Notes under the pieces: generated by a model
Seen by the model: the letters and a program-made list of their open reading frames with translations, nothing else
Told to the model about the DNA's origin: nothing
Database searches by the model: none
In this document: in pieces, positions 1 to 11,400 of the stretch
Position numbering within the stretch: position 1 is the stretch's first letter
How the letters are laid out: each line of letters opens with the position of its first letter
Translations under genes and position numbers: made by a program
Origin: Amoebophrya sp. A120
Taxonomy: Eukaryota; Sar; Dinophyceae; Syndiniales; Amoebophryaceae
NCBI GenBank assembly: GCA_905178155.1
Contig: CAJINV010000023.1
Location: 83,228-127,991 of the forward strand
DNA length: 44,764 nucleotides
Direction of reading: 5' to 3'

Positions 1-175
1 GGGCTAGAAAGGATGCCCCGCTGCGAAATAGCAGACCGGATTTCGCCTTCAATGCTTATCGCAGGAGCCTGCGGGCCGCCGCGGGCGACAGTAGTTGTCC
101 GCGGCCCTTTAGGGCCGCGACCGCAAACTGCGGCCCGCGGCTCAAGAAGAAGAAGTGAGATTCTAATTAAAAAAA

Positions 176-3100
176 ATGGTGGCGGGCCGCGCTTTCGCCG
201 CGCGGCTGGTTTGGCTTTCGCGCTGGTTAGATTTTCGCGCACGCATTTGGTTACCAATATCGCCCTCCGGGCGCGATCTTCATAAAAGTGGCGACCGCGG
301 CACCGTATATGATGATACCGAGGGCGTTCATCCTCCTGATGAAGCGAAAGGGAACACGACCACAGAGGGGATTATATCCTGAGTAAAAACGTCCCCACAC
401 CAGAGTCAGGATGGGGCTCTGGCAACACAGATCCAGAAGCTCTGGCAGTCACGCATGACAAGTTGCAGTACGTAGTGTAGTGCAGTTTGGAAAGGACAGC
501 CGCATTACAAATTCATGTGCTTTTTATCCTGTTTACAGCAATACAAATCCCAAAACACGATTGCAAATGCCTATCATGTGGATGCGCGTCACAGATGGTC
601 CTGTCATTGCAAATCTGCATGGCAACTGTGGGGTGGGGACTTTTGTGCTCGGGATAGCTGAATGTAGAAGAAGATGACACAGGCTTAGCAGAACTGCTGC
701 AGGACCATGATACCGAGGTCGTTCTTCGCGATGAAGCGAAAGGAAAAGGGAGCACGACCTCCACAGATGTGAATGTAGAAGAAGATGACACAGGCTTAGC
801 AGATATCCTGTGTAAAAATAACGTCCCCGCCCCATAGTCAAGTTGGGAACTTAGCAACACAAATCTAGACGCTTTGGAAGCCACGCATGACAAGTTGCAG
901 CGCGTAGTGTAGTTAAGGTTCCTCGTAAGGACAGCCGCATCACAAGTCCATCTGCTCATCCCATCTACAGCATTACAAATTCCAAAACAGGGTTAGAAAT
1001 GCATCTCGTTGTGACCCGCACTACAAATGTTTCTGTACCTGCACATCTGCATGACAACTCTGGTGTGGGGACGTTTTTGCTCAGCATAGCAGAACTGCTG
1101 CAGAACCATGGAGTTTTATCTTGCCTATCCTGTGCAAAAGTATCGCACTCGTAGTAAAAGTAATTGCAATTATGCATGACAAATCTCTTTCTCAAGGTAA
1201 ATCAGCATCAGAAATTTCATTTGTAATGCTGAGCAAATTTGTCATGCAATTTATACTAGTGCGATGCTTTAGTTGCACTGCATATTGCCGCGTCCTTGTG
1301 CACGACCAGGAACATCGGAAGGAAAAAAACATAGCTACGGTATTTAAATTTATCGAAAGGAAAAATCCCCCCTCCCCATATCAAAACGGAATTTCTGATG
1401 CTGGATCTGTGTACACAAATCAGGTCTGTATTGCAGAGAGGCACCGCGGCCAGATCCCCAGGGCTAGGTAGAGGCGTATGGGTCTAGTTGGTCAGCATGG
1501 CAAACGACTCTCCTTTCGGCCCAACAGCGTGACAAATCAACTCCATAATGGGGCGGAAGCTTCTGCCAACTTGTCTTCTTGCAAGACAGATGTGATTTGT
1601 GACCTGCTCAAACCAGCAACACAAATTTTTGGAAACATGTTTTACCTTTTTGATATGGGGAGGGGGGATTTTTTCTTCTGATAGTACTCCACGATGAGGG
1701 TTTAACCGATCCTACGCGTCCAATGATGAGTTGGAGACGCGGCCCCGATGGCGAACTGGCTTTATGCGTGTATCAACGACCCGCAACCAAGGAAGAAATA
1801 GCCGATGGGAAATTGAAGGACAATGTCAATGCAAACGGTGAAGAACTCGAGCTGATCTTAGAAGGGCCGATCCCAATCGTCCGTCGGCGTAAGTGGTTTC
1901 ATCCGGACAATATGGGAGTGTCAGGATTGAAATCGACAAAGTTGAAATAACTTGCTATGCATAAAATCGATAGCATTCGCAGTCGGTAGCCCAATTTCTA
2001 AGCGGCGCATGACAAATTGTCATTGTGGCAGCGTATATATAAATCCTTTTGGTTTTCCTGTCATGCTGTTTAGGGACAGAAGGCGTCTTTTGTCATGCTA
2101 CTTTCGCAGCTCTATCGCAGACCCCAAACAGGCTGACAATCTGCCTCACTTGCCATACCTGCAAGAGAGGCACTTCACGCCTTGCAATTTATGCATGAGA
2201 AATTATTTCAACTGTGACGATTTCAATCCTGACGCTTCCATAGACAACACGGCTCGCCCTTGGTGGGAAGTGTCCGATGAGGATGATGCAGAGCAACGAC
2301 CTCGACCAGAGCAGGATGCGGACCCGCACACAGTACTACAGCCAGAGCTGGGGCAAAAAGATCCACCAGCTGCACCTACTGCTGGCAGTACTTCTAAAAA
2401 GCGAAAAAAATCTGCCTGTAGCAGTAGTTCGTCGCCTTCCTCTGGCAGTTCCTCTTCTTCCTCTGGCAGTACTTCTAGCGATGACGACGAAGCAGGAGCA
2501 GGTCGTGACAACATTCCTACTGCTATCCCATTTAAAAACGTCCCCACCCCATAGTTGTAATGCAAATCTGCATGCTGAAAATGTTTCTCATGCGGAGCCC
2601 CATGAGAAGCATTTTCCAATCGTGTTTTGCAATTTGTCATGCTCCAATCAGCATGGTATGCTAGATCTGTGATACTGCTGAGCTAGCTCAAACAGCACTA
2701 CACTACGAATCCAATTTTGTCATGCAAAACAGCCAAAACTTGTGGATTTGTCTAGCCGATTCCCCAACTTGACTATGGTGTGGGTACGTTTTTACTCAGC
2801 ATAACTGCCCACCAGCCGAAGCGTCCGCCTCCGCCCAAAAAGCCTGCTTTGAGTTCTATCCTAAGCGCAAACGTTCCTACCCCATAGTCAAGCTGGGGAA
2901 TTTGCAACGCAAATAACCTGGAAGAAGTTTATTTGGGAGTCACGCATGACAAGTTTTGACAGTCGCATATACAAATCCATTTGCTTATCCTCTTTAATAC
3001 AGCATAACAAGTTCCAAAACACGAAGAGAAAAAGAAATGCCTCCAATGGGGATGCGCATTAGAAATGTTTCTGCAATTGCAAATCTGCATGACACCTATG

Positions 3101-5027
3101 GGCTGGGGACATTTTTACACAGGATAAGTTCCTCGTCTTCCTCTAGCGGTAGTGATGATAGCGGTAGTGATGATAGCAGTAGCGATGATGATGAAGGAGC
3201 AGGTTCAGACCGTGACGACGTTACTGTCCGCGAGCCGAAGCGTCCGCCTGTGCCCGAAACGCCTGCTTCCCAACGTCGCGCTTCCTCTGGCAAACAAGGC
3301 ACGGCCGCTGCATCTGCCAATCAGGATGTTGAGGACGATGTCAGATGCCGAGGCCGTACCAAAGGAACAGGCCGAGGTGAAAATAAACGCGACCAAGAAA
3401 GCAACAGCAATGCGGCAAGCCGACCCCGTAGCCGTAGCGGAAGTAGCGCCGCTCAAAGCGACGACCGAAGCCGTAGCCGTAATGAAAGGACGGGTATATT
3501 AAAGCGCGACCAAAGCGGCCAAGGGCGCAGCAGAAGTGCCGGTAGAAAACGCGACCAAAGCCGAAGCCGTAGCAGAACTGCTGGTAGACGCGACCAAAGT
3601 CGGAGCTGTAGCAGAAGTGCCGGTAGACGCGAACGGAGCCCCCGAGGCCGCAGCAAAGGGGCGGGAAAGCGCGACCTAAGCCGGAGCCGTAGCGGGAGTG
3701 CCGATAGAAGACGCGAACGGACGAGCCCCCGAGGCCGCAACAAAGGTGTCGGTAAGCGCGACCAAAGCCGAAGCAGCAGCAGAAGCGCCGGTCGTAGGCG
3801 TGAACGGAGGCGAGGCCGCAGCAAAATGGCGGGCAAACGCAACAAAAGCCCGAGCCGTAGCAGGAGTGCCGGTAACCGGGACCGAAGCCGCGGCCGCAGC
3901 AAAGGGGCGGGAAAGCGCGACCAAAGCCGGAGAGGTAGCAAAGGTGTGGGTAAGCGCAGCCGAAGCCGAGGCCGTAGCAGAAGCGCCGGTAGACGCGAGC
4001 GAAGCAGAGGTCGCAGCAAAATGGCGGGCACAGCACGCGACCAAAGCGGCCAAGGGCGTAGCAAGAGTGCCGGTAAAAAACGCGACGACAGCCGGAGCCG
4101 CAACAAAGGTGTCGGTATATCAACGTGAGAAAAGCCCCCTCCCCATATTATTCGAAATTGCACCACCAGGAGGAAATTTGTGTTGCTGATTTGTCTACGC
4201 AAATGCGTTTGTGTTACACATTTGAGAAGCAAGAGCGAAGCGACGCACTGGGCAAGCCATCTGTAAAAATGCGCTTTAGCCTACAACAGCAACGTCTATC
4301 ATGCTGCAGAGCTAGACCTCTAGGGACCCAAACAGGCTTAGCATGTGCCTTGGCTTCGTTTCTGCACGACAGAGCTGATTTGTGGACACAAATCTGCATC
4401 ACAGATATGGGGAGGGGGGATTTTTCCTCACAATACGGTAAGCGCGCGAACCAGAGCCGAAGACGAAGCCGTGACAGGAGCGCCGCACCAGACAACATCA
4501 ACACCCGGCGGAGCCGGAGCCGTGACCGAAAGCAGAGCCGTAGCTGCCGCCCCCGAAAGGGTGCAGAAAATGATCGAAGCCAATCAAGGAGTATCGACCG
4601 CCCCGGGAACAAAGGTGCCGCAGGGAAAAAACGTAACCAGCAGACGAGCCGCGAGCGGGGGCGTAAAGGCGTTGGCAAAGGGCGTCGTGCAGGCGACCGC
4701 AGCGGCAGCCGTCCTGGACGCCGAAATAATGGACGTCCTCGCGGCACGGGCGAGGCCGATCGGAGTCGGAGCCGCGAGCGAGGTACTTCTTCTAGGGGAT
4801 TTGGCGAACGCAACGCTCGCAGCAATGGCCGGATGGCGGAGGACGAAAGTCATCGGAACGTCGGACGTGGTGGTGATCTTGGCGGGCGCCGCGACGAAGA
4901 GCTAAGCGATGCTGTTGCTGAGTATTTATTGAAGTTCTTGTTCAAAAATACGAACTCCACGGCGACACTTGATTTTGTTCTTCACTCGTCAAAACCATGC
5001 TTTTGTTCTTTGAGTATAACAAACTGA
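176..5027 (+). CDS. Acidic/Arg-Ser-rich (SR-like) protein, gene 1, split by 8 introners
   Basis: Exons by my reconstruction: 176-374, 662-803, 1094-1125, 1290-1350, 1689-1910, 2248-2523, 2809-2856, 3132-4117 and 4441-5027. They total 2553 nt, exactly 851 codons with the stop. ATG 176 follows an in-frame TAA at 164 and a short A-run; an upstream exon is still possible. The N-terminal part holds a 37-residue repeat (DTGLAELLQDH / DTGLAELLQNH). Next come an unrecognised conserved-looking segment (RRKWFHPDN then TARPWWEVSDEDD), poly-Ser/Asp tracts, and a long C-terminal block of RDQSRSRSRSAGRR-type repeats. The RS repeats suggest a nuclear RNA-processing role, but no RRM domain is visible, so that is inference. 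The last ~30 codons (after GGRRDEELSDAV) lose the RS character and could be read-through into an unrecognised intron that leads to the next gene. Confidence 0.72.
375..656 (+). mobile_element. Introner B1
   Basis: Family B: TIR with AAAAACGTCCCCACACC at the left and its complement near the right end, followed by GGGATA. Flanks are GATTA/GCTGA (3/5). Excising the element plus 5 bp joins ATT A to AT GTA GAA in frame. The matching place in the next 111-bp coding repeat (about 771) carries no element. Confidence 0.85.
661..803 (+). repeat. 111-bp tandem coding repeat inside gene 1
   Basis: A 32-bp stretch at 661-692 recurs identically at 772-803. Upstream sequence (GATACCGAGG... with DEAKG coding) also pairs with 312-374. 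The unit encodes about 37 residues. Copy 1 is uninterrupted at GCAGA (688-692); copy 2 is interrupted at the same GCAGA (799-803) by the next introner. Confidence 0.9.
804..1088 (+). mobile_element. Introner B2
   Basis: Family B element with perfect TSD GCAGA (799-803, 1089-1093). Starts TATCCTGTG, ends TCAGCATA. Removal restores GGC TTA GCA GAA CTG CTG CAG, identical to the uninterrupted upstream repeat copy. Confidence 0.93.
1126..1284 (+). mobile_element. Introner A1
   Basis: Family A: TATCCTGTGCAAAAGTATCG at the left, GTGCGATGCTTT near the right, ending CATA. Perfect TSD TTGCC (1121-1125, 1285-1289). Length 159 bp, typical for the family. Confidence 0.93.
1351..1683 (+). mobile_element. 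Introner D1
   Basis: Family D: AAAATCCCCCCTCCCCATAT near the left, its complement ATATGGGGAGGGGGGATTTT near the right, ending CTGATA. Flanks AAATT/GTACT match poorly (2/5), yet excision of element plus 5 bp joins AAA TT to C CAC GAT in frame. Confidence 0.85.
1911..2242. mobile_element. Introner J1 (single copy of this family here)
   Basis: TIR of about 60 bp: left TATGGGAGTGTCAGGATTGA, right end the complement of TATGGAAGCGTCAGGATTGA. Perfect TSD GACAA (1906-1910, 2243-2247). Excision joins FHPDN to TARPWW in frame. Confidence 0.92.
2524..2803 (-). mobile_element. Introner B3, inverted orientation
   Basis: Family B ends with perfect TSD ACTGC (2519-2523, 2804-2808). The interior runs opposite to B1 and B2: AGTTGTAATGCAAATCTGCA lies at the left, where the others have it at the right. 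It still restores the frame (NIPTA then HQPKRPPPP). Confidence 0.92.
2857..3126 (+). mobile_element. Introner B4
   Basis: Family B with perfect TSD AGTTC (2852-2856, 3127-3131). The left arm is degraded (AAACGTTCCTACCCC). Excision joins a Pro/Lys stretch to a poly-Ser run in frame. Confidence 0.92.
4118..4435 (-). mobile_element. Introner D2, inverted orientation
   Basis: Family D with perfect TSD CGGTA (4113-4117, 4436-4440). The interior matches the complement of D1 (AATTTGTGTTGCTG at the left). Excision joins the RS repeats on either side in frame (GVG then KRANQS). Confidence 0.92.
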
Positions 5028-5436
5028 GCTCACGATGCTGCTAATCAGGACGCTTCGTGTTAGTTGCCGTGATGACTAGAGCAGGTACTAAAAAAGTGCA
5101 GTTGCTGTTGGTCATGTTTTATGTAAAACTTCCCGAGCTTTTATTTTCAATTTCATCCTCACGAACAGGACGGGCGGCACTATCCATGAGTATCGAGATC
5201 CGTCCGAATGATCATCACAACTACAATATATGAGCTAGTATGCTATTTTCTCGTGCGTACGATTTTGATGTACCTGGGGTTCCATTTTATCTACGGGGAT
5301 GGTACTACGTTGTATCACGAAATATTAATTTGTCGAGTGAGCAGTAGATCCTCGCAACTAGAAGTACGTGTATTTGTGATGAAAAAAGTAGTGACAGGGC
5401 TTTGCTTTATCCCTCCATAAAGTAGACAACCGATAC
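5028..5436. other. Gap between the two SR-like reading frames
   Basis: AT-richer sequence with no introner ends recognised and no convincing frame. It could be an intergenic spacer, or a conventional intron joining the two SR-like frames. The frame at 5437-5451 has no ATG after the preceding in-frame TAG (about 5422), so an upstream splice site is likely. Confidence 0.4.
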
Positions 5437-8400
5437 CCGGGGGGAGCGGAGTATGGCGCTCTCAACTGTTACATTCTCAACTGTTACATGATTTGTCATG
5501 CAAAATCGCCTTGACTATCAACGCCATCAAGCTGCTTCGCATGACAAATTCTCAGACGGCCAAACAGGCTGAGAATCTGCGCCAAATCTGTCATGCAAGA
5601 CGCGCAAGGTCCTTCCTTTCACTTTTGCCATTCTTGCATCACAAATTCGTGTAACAGTTGAGAATGTAACGTTTGAGAACGCCATACGCAGACGCCACCG
5701 TAGTGAGCGTCCGCCCAATCGAGACAGACGCAACCGTATCCTGTGCAAAAGTATCGTACTCGTAGTAATTGCATTTATGCATGACAAATCTTTTTCTCAA
5801 GGCCGATCCGCATTACAAATTCAATTTGTAATGCTAAGTCAATTTCTTGTCATGCAATTACTATATATTATATTCATGCGAAAAAAGAGGTAGACAGAGG
5901 GTAAACAAGAGGTGGCCGAGAGGTCAAAAAGAGGTCAAAAGAGGTAAAAAAGAGGTCGACAGAGGTGGAGAGGTGGCGCGGGACCCCTTTCGAGAGGGTC
6001 GGCGAGAGGGTGCGCGAGTATAGCCCGCCGAAGGCCCCACCTTAAGGCGGCGCCTAAGTGCCTCAGAGGGTGCAGAGAGGTCAAAAAGAGGGGGCGCGAG
6101 AGGTCGACAGAGGTCGAGAGAGGTGGCGCGAATAAGGGGCGACCTCTCGCGGAACCTCTTGGCCACCTCTCGGCCACCTCTGTCGACCTCTACCCGCGAG
6201 TATAGCCGGATTATTAGCGGGGACCCCCAAAAGAGGGAAAGCTAGAGGGTCTGCGAGAGGTCTGCGAGAGGGTGAAAACGCAAAGTGGTGGGCGCGAATC
6301 CGCATGGTACTACCAATATTTGGCACTGCAGGCCATTCGCGGACTTGTTTTGTTCGGCGCCTGTCCCCACTACCCTCTCGCGCCACCCTCTCGCGCGCCC
6401 TCTCGCGCCACCCTCTCGCGCCACCCTCTCGCGCACCCTCCCTCTCGCGCCACCCTCTCGCGCTACCCTCTCGCGCCACCCTCTCGCGCTACCCTCTCCC
6501 GCCGAGCGCCCTCTGTTCGCCCCCGGTGTTCTTTGCAGCTGCTCCCTGCGCAGAGCGCCCGCAGGCGCGGGAAGCGCGCAAGTGGCCCCGCGGGTTGGCG
6601 CGGCGCAAACCGGCGGCACGAATGCAGTGCGTTTTGTTGTACATAGGCCAGTGGGGTTGTGGTCCGATCGGCAAACAGTCTTGCCCCGGCTCAACAGCCT
6701 TGCGCTCCGGCGGCAGCCGGAGCATGGCTGGTTTATACTAGTGCGATGCTTTTGCAGTTCATAAACCGTAGCGACGAGCCGCAGGGCCGTCGGTCACGGT
6801 CTCCGCGTGGTCGTGACGACCGGCGATCACGGTCTCCGCGTGGTGGTCGTGATCGCGACACGTCCAGCAACAGCAATCCAGACGGAAAAAATTCTATCCA
6901 AGAAAAAAATGTTGGTAGTGTAAATCTGTGATGCGCAACATGCAAAGTGATTGCGTCTGTCATGCTTGGCATGCATAGTACGGTCCATGACCATGAAAGG
7001 GCGTTTTCACGTACTATCTGCGCATGATAGGTTTTTGCTGTCATGCTAGACGAATTTGTAATGCTGTTCGTCCAAAAAAGATACACCTACAACTTTTTTT
7101 CCTATGGATAAATTCGAACAACAAGGGACGCGGCAGGAGCGTCATGCTTGACACCGGACGGGACCGTATGCAAGAAAAAAACTGTGTAAGTGTAATTCTG
7201 TGATGCAGAAAGTGCAAAACAGTTACACTTGTCATGCTGGACATGCATCAGAAGCTCTTTTCGTACGTGTTTTCACGTACTAGGCGCGCATGACAGGCTC
7301 TCTCTGTCATGCAGAGCAAATTTGTGATGCTATTCCTCCAAGAAAGTTACACTAACACAGTTTTTTTCTTGGATAGACCGTCAGCATAATTTATTACGAA
7401 GCAGAACCGAACCACGCGGACAAAAGACAAATAACCGCCGGGGACGAAGTTTATCCTGTGCAAAAGTATCGTAAAACTCGTTGTAATTGCGAACATGCGT
7501 GACAACTCTCCATCCCAATGTAAAACAGCATGACAAATTCTCCATTTGTCATGCTGAGGTAATTTGTAATGCCATTACTACTAGTACGTTATACTTTTGC
7601 AATGCATAAAGTTGCGCTTTTCCTGACAAACGCGTGCGCTTCGAAGATGAAGACGAAGAGGAGGAGTTTATCCTGATTAAAAACGTCCCCACACCTCCAG
7701 AGTCAAATCTGCTAGACAAATCACACAGCTTTGGTTGTTTGGCATGACAAGTTTGTCCTCGTAGTGTAGTCCTGTTTTGGTAGCTCAGAAGCATCACAGA
7801 CCCAGCGCATCACGCTGCTCCTAGCGTCACAAATTTCAAAACACGAAGAGAAAACGCTTCTTATAGGGTTCCGCATGAGAAACTTTTTTGGCATGCAGAA
7901 TTGCATGACAGCTCTGGGGTGAGGACGCTTTTGGTCAGGATAGAGTTCCAGGGTCGTGGTGGACCAAGACCTGCTATCAAATGTAAAAATGTCTGGGTCT
8001 GGAAAAATGGAACTTGTGATGCTGCCTTTAGATTCCAAAAGAATCTGTATTGCATGAGCAGTAAAGGGAATGTAATTTTTGCTACGCGGAGAGGGCATAA
8101 TTTGTGATGCGGAATAGGCATCAAGAAGCCCTTGAAAAATCTGTGATGCTAGGGCACGCATCACAGACGTCATGGCTCATGCAAAACGTGCATGACATCA
8201 AGTCTCAAAATTTTCCAGACCCAGACATTTTTGCAATTGATACTTGCTTCTGGTGGTGGATCGCGCCGAGGACCTCCTCTTCAACAAGGACGAAACCAGC
8301 ACGAACGCCAGAACGATTCGGAGCGCCGGTATGCAAAGAAAAAAGCGTTACAGTTACCATTGTGATTGTGTTGCAGAACGCGCATGACAGACAACCGCTC

Positions 8401-11400
8401 TCATGCAGATCACTGCATTGAGCGTTTCCTCGGTGAAGATGTAGAGCAAGTTTATTGAATGATGTGTTGCTGAAGTTCCAACAAGTGTGTAACTGCAACA
8501 CTTTTTTGTTGGGATAGCCGGACCCGTCGTACTAGTTCTCCGCAAGAACACCAGGTGGACGATCAGGCCGCGCGCCGACAGCGTTCGAATTCGCCTCGTC
8601 GCCCGGCCAGCAAGGAGGACCGGGTTGGCGGCGATCAAGGGCAGCACCAGGATGAGGACCGGCCCCGCTCAACAAGCTCGGGCCAGCGTGAGCAGGTCAA
8701 AAAAGCGACCACGGCAGCTGCCCGTCCAAAGAAGAAAGCAAAAGAAGAGGAGGAGAGCAGCAGCGGCTCGTCCTCCAGTGACAGTTATCACAGGTGGAAA
8801 AAAGTGTTACAGTTATGTTAACACATTTGTTGGAATTTCAGCACCACAAACTTTGTCTGTGTGACAGACAAGAAGGTGGGAAAACACGAATGAAATGAGG
8901 CGGGCAAGCATTTCCTGCATGATCGAGGTTTTGTGTCTTGCTTGTCTTCCATGATCAGAGTGTGTAACTGTAACACTTTTGTCTCGTGATAGCAGCGACG
9001 ACAGCACCAGTAGCAGCGGTAGTGGTTCGACTCCCCCGTCCTCGTCGCCCCCTGGCTATCCTGTGCAAAAGTTAAAGTACGTATTGCAGTATTGCATGAC
9101 ATCAAAACTATTTCCTAGGGGGAATCAGCATTACATGTTGTAAAAGAGATGAAATAAATATAAATTTGTAGTGCAGGTTCTACTAGTTGTACTCCACTGG
9201 TGCGAAGGTACGTAAAAATTTTGCAATGCATACTAGCAATGGAAAGACGAACGCCAAGAAGAATAAACCCGCCGCAAAAGCAAACGCCCAGCAGCGCAAG
9301 GCTGTATCCTTTGCAAAAGTATCGTACTCGTATTGCATTCATGCATTACAAACCTTTTTAATTCATTTTCTTAAGGTAAATCAGCATTACAAATTTCATT
9401 TCTCACGCTGAGGAAATTTGTAATGCATTTATACGAGTACGATGCTTTTGCAACGCATAGGCTGTTGGTGGTGGCGACAAGGATCATGTTGAAGGCCGTG
9501 ACGAAAACGCTGGAGATATCATATGCAAAAACGTACCCACCCCATAGTCAAGTTGGGAACGTAGCAACACAAATCCAGAAGTTTTGGGAGTCACGCCTGA
9601 CAAGTTGCAGTCCGTAGTGTAGAAGTACTAGTGCATGTTACTAGCAAGGACAGCCGCATCACAATTCCATCTGCTTATCCTGTTTGCAGCATTACAAATT
9701 CCAAAGCACGATTGGAAATGCCTCCCTTGGGAACGCGCATTACAGATGTTGCTGCAATTGCAAATCTGCATGACAGCTCTGCTGGGGTGGAAACGTTTTT
9801 AAACAGGATAGGTGAAAATGGAGGAGGTGCTTCCACATCGACCGGGCCCCACGACGCGGGTGCATCTTCGGAGCGTCCTCCCGCTCCTGAACTTACGAAC
9901 AATAATGGCCCGGTCGTGCAGTTGGGGCAGATGTTGTCATCTAGCGCCGACGAAGATCGGGGGCATGATGGCACCAGTTTGTTGACCGGCGCCCACCCCG
10001 GTGCAGGACCAGATCACCCAGCTGCTGAACTTACGAACAATAACGGCCAGGTCGTGGCGCAGTCGGGCCAGCGTCTGTCATCTGGCGCCGACGAAAGAGG
10101 GCAGGGCGGCAATGTGGGTGACGCGAGGACGGTCAACGGAGGGGAGGACGGTATCAACTGCAAACATGTCTCTCTCTATATGGTTGCTGCGCATGTTGAT
10201 GTTTGTGATGCAGTGTCTACTGCGTACCCCAGGACAGAAGGTGTGGCATGCGAGCCTTAGCATCACGACAGGTTTTGAGCCGGTTTCTCAATGCCTAATA
10301 CCAATACGCATAAGTAACAAATCCCTTCGCTCGATGACATCAAGAAAAAGGACTACCTGTTCTGCTGCCCATGCATGACAGATTTTCATTTTTCAATGAT
10401 CTAAATTAAAATGCGCATCACATTCACAAGTCGTAGCTTTCCCGAGTCAGACATATTTGCAATGCATAGTTGGCGTGGTGGAACAACGTGAAGACCGTCG
10501 CCGACCACGTGACGCAGCTCGGTCGCGACGGCTCCTATTCACAGAAAATTTCCCGTACACGTCCTACCAAAACCTCCAATGCGGTTTTTGCATGACAAAT
10601 CTTTCCCTCAATCTTTATTTGAGGGCATGGCAAACTGTTTATGCTCTAGGTAGGGGAACAAATAATTTGTGATTTTCGTTTTTTTAAGTGGACAAAATGA
10701 AATTTGTTTGTATTGCATAACTCCCGAGGACGCAGAGTACCAGGGGGCAGCAAGAAGTCAGGGACCGAAGCCGCGACGAGCCCCGTGCTCATCCGCTTGG
10801 CGACTTACCGAGACTATCCTGCGGAGCAAAACTAGTACCATCGTACGACGTATAAAGCGCATGACAAATTTATTTCCCAGCATGTCAAATGGAATCTGTC
10901 ATGCCGATTCATCTATAGGAAGGAAATTTGTCATGCATAGTTGCGATTACTACGAGTACGATACTTTTGCAGGGCATAGAGACCGCCTGACCGCGGACGA
11001 AGTCGAAGATTTTTTCGACGGTCTCCAGATATCAAAGGCAATTCGGTAAAGTCCGGTTCTGGAAGAATTCAGGGGAGTTTGTCATGCAGTTTTGACCTGA
11101 CCAAGGATCTCTCTGATGCACGCTCTACTAGCATCACAGATTTCATCGCGAAGGGTTGATGCTTATGCACAACCTGCATGAGAAAATCCCTCTCCGGAAG
11201 ATGGCAACAACCTCAGTGTAGTCTTCTGCGGCTCAACATGCAATACAGGTTTTTGTACAATCGAAAGTTTATCGCACGAAAAAACTGTTTCACTGTGAAC
11301 CTGTGATGCAGAAAATGGAACACAAAACTGTTTGTCTTGCTACACATGGAAGGCATTGGATTTTCCAGCGTGTTTTCCCTTGGGAAGTGCGCATGACAAA

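Noticed and set aside
3341-4232. Minus-strand Leu/Arg- and Cys/Tyr-rich frames opposite the RS repeats
   Set aside because: Antisense shadow of AGCCG-type RS codons; the plus frame fits introner junctions exactly, the minus frames do not.
6081-6764. Several overlapping 120-160-codon Arg/Pro/Ser-rich frames
   Set aside because: They arise from the CCCTCTCGCGCCAC and GAGAGG low-complexity words inside introner A2.
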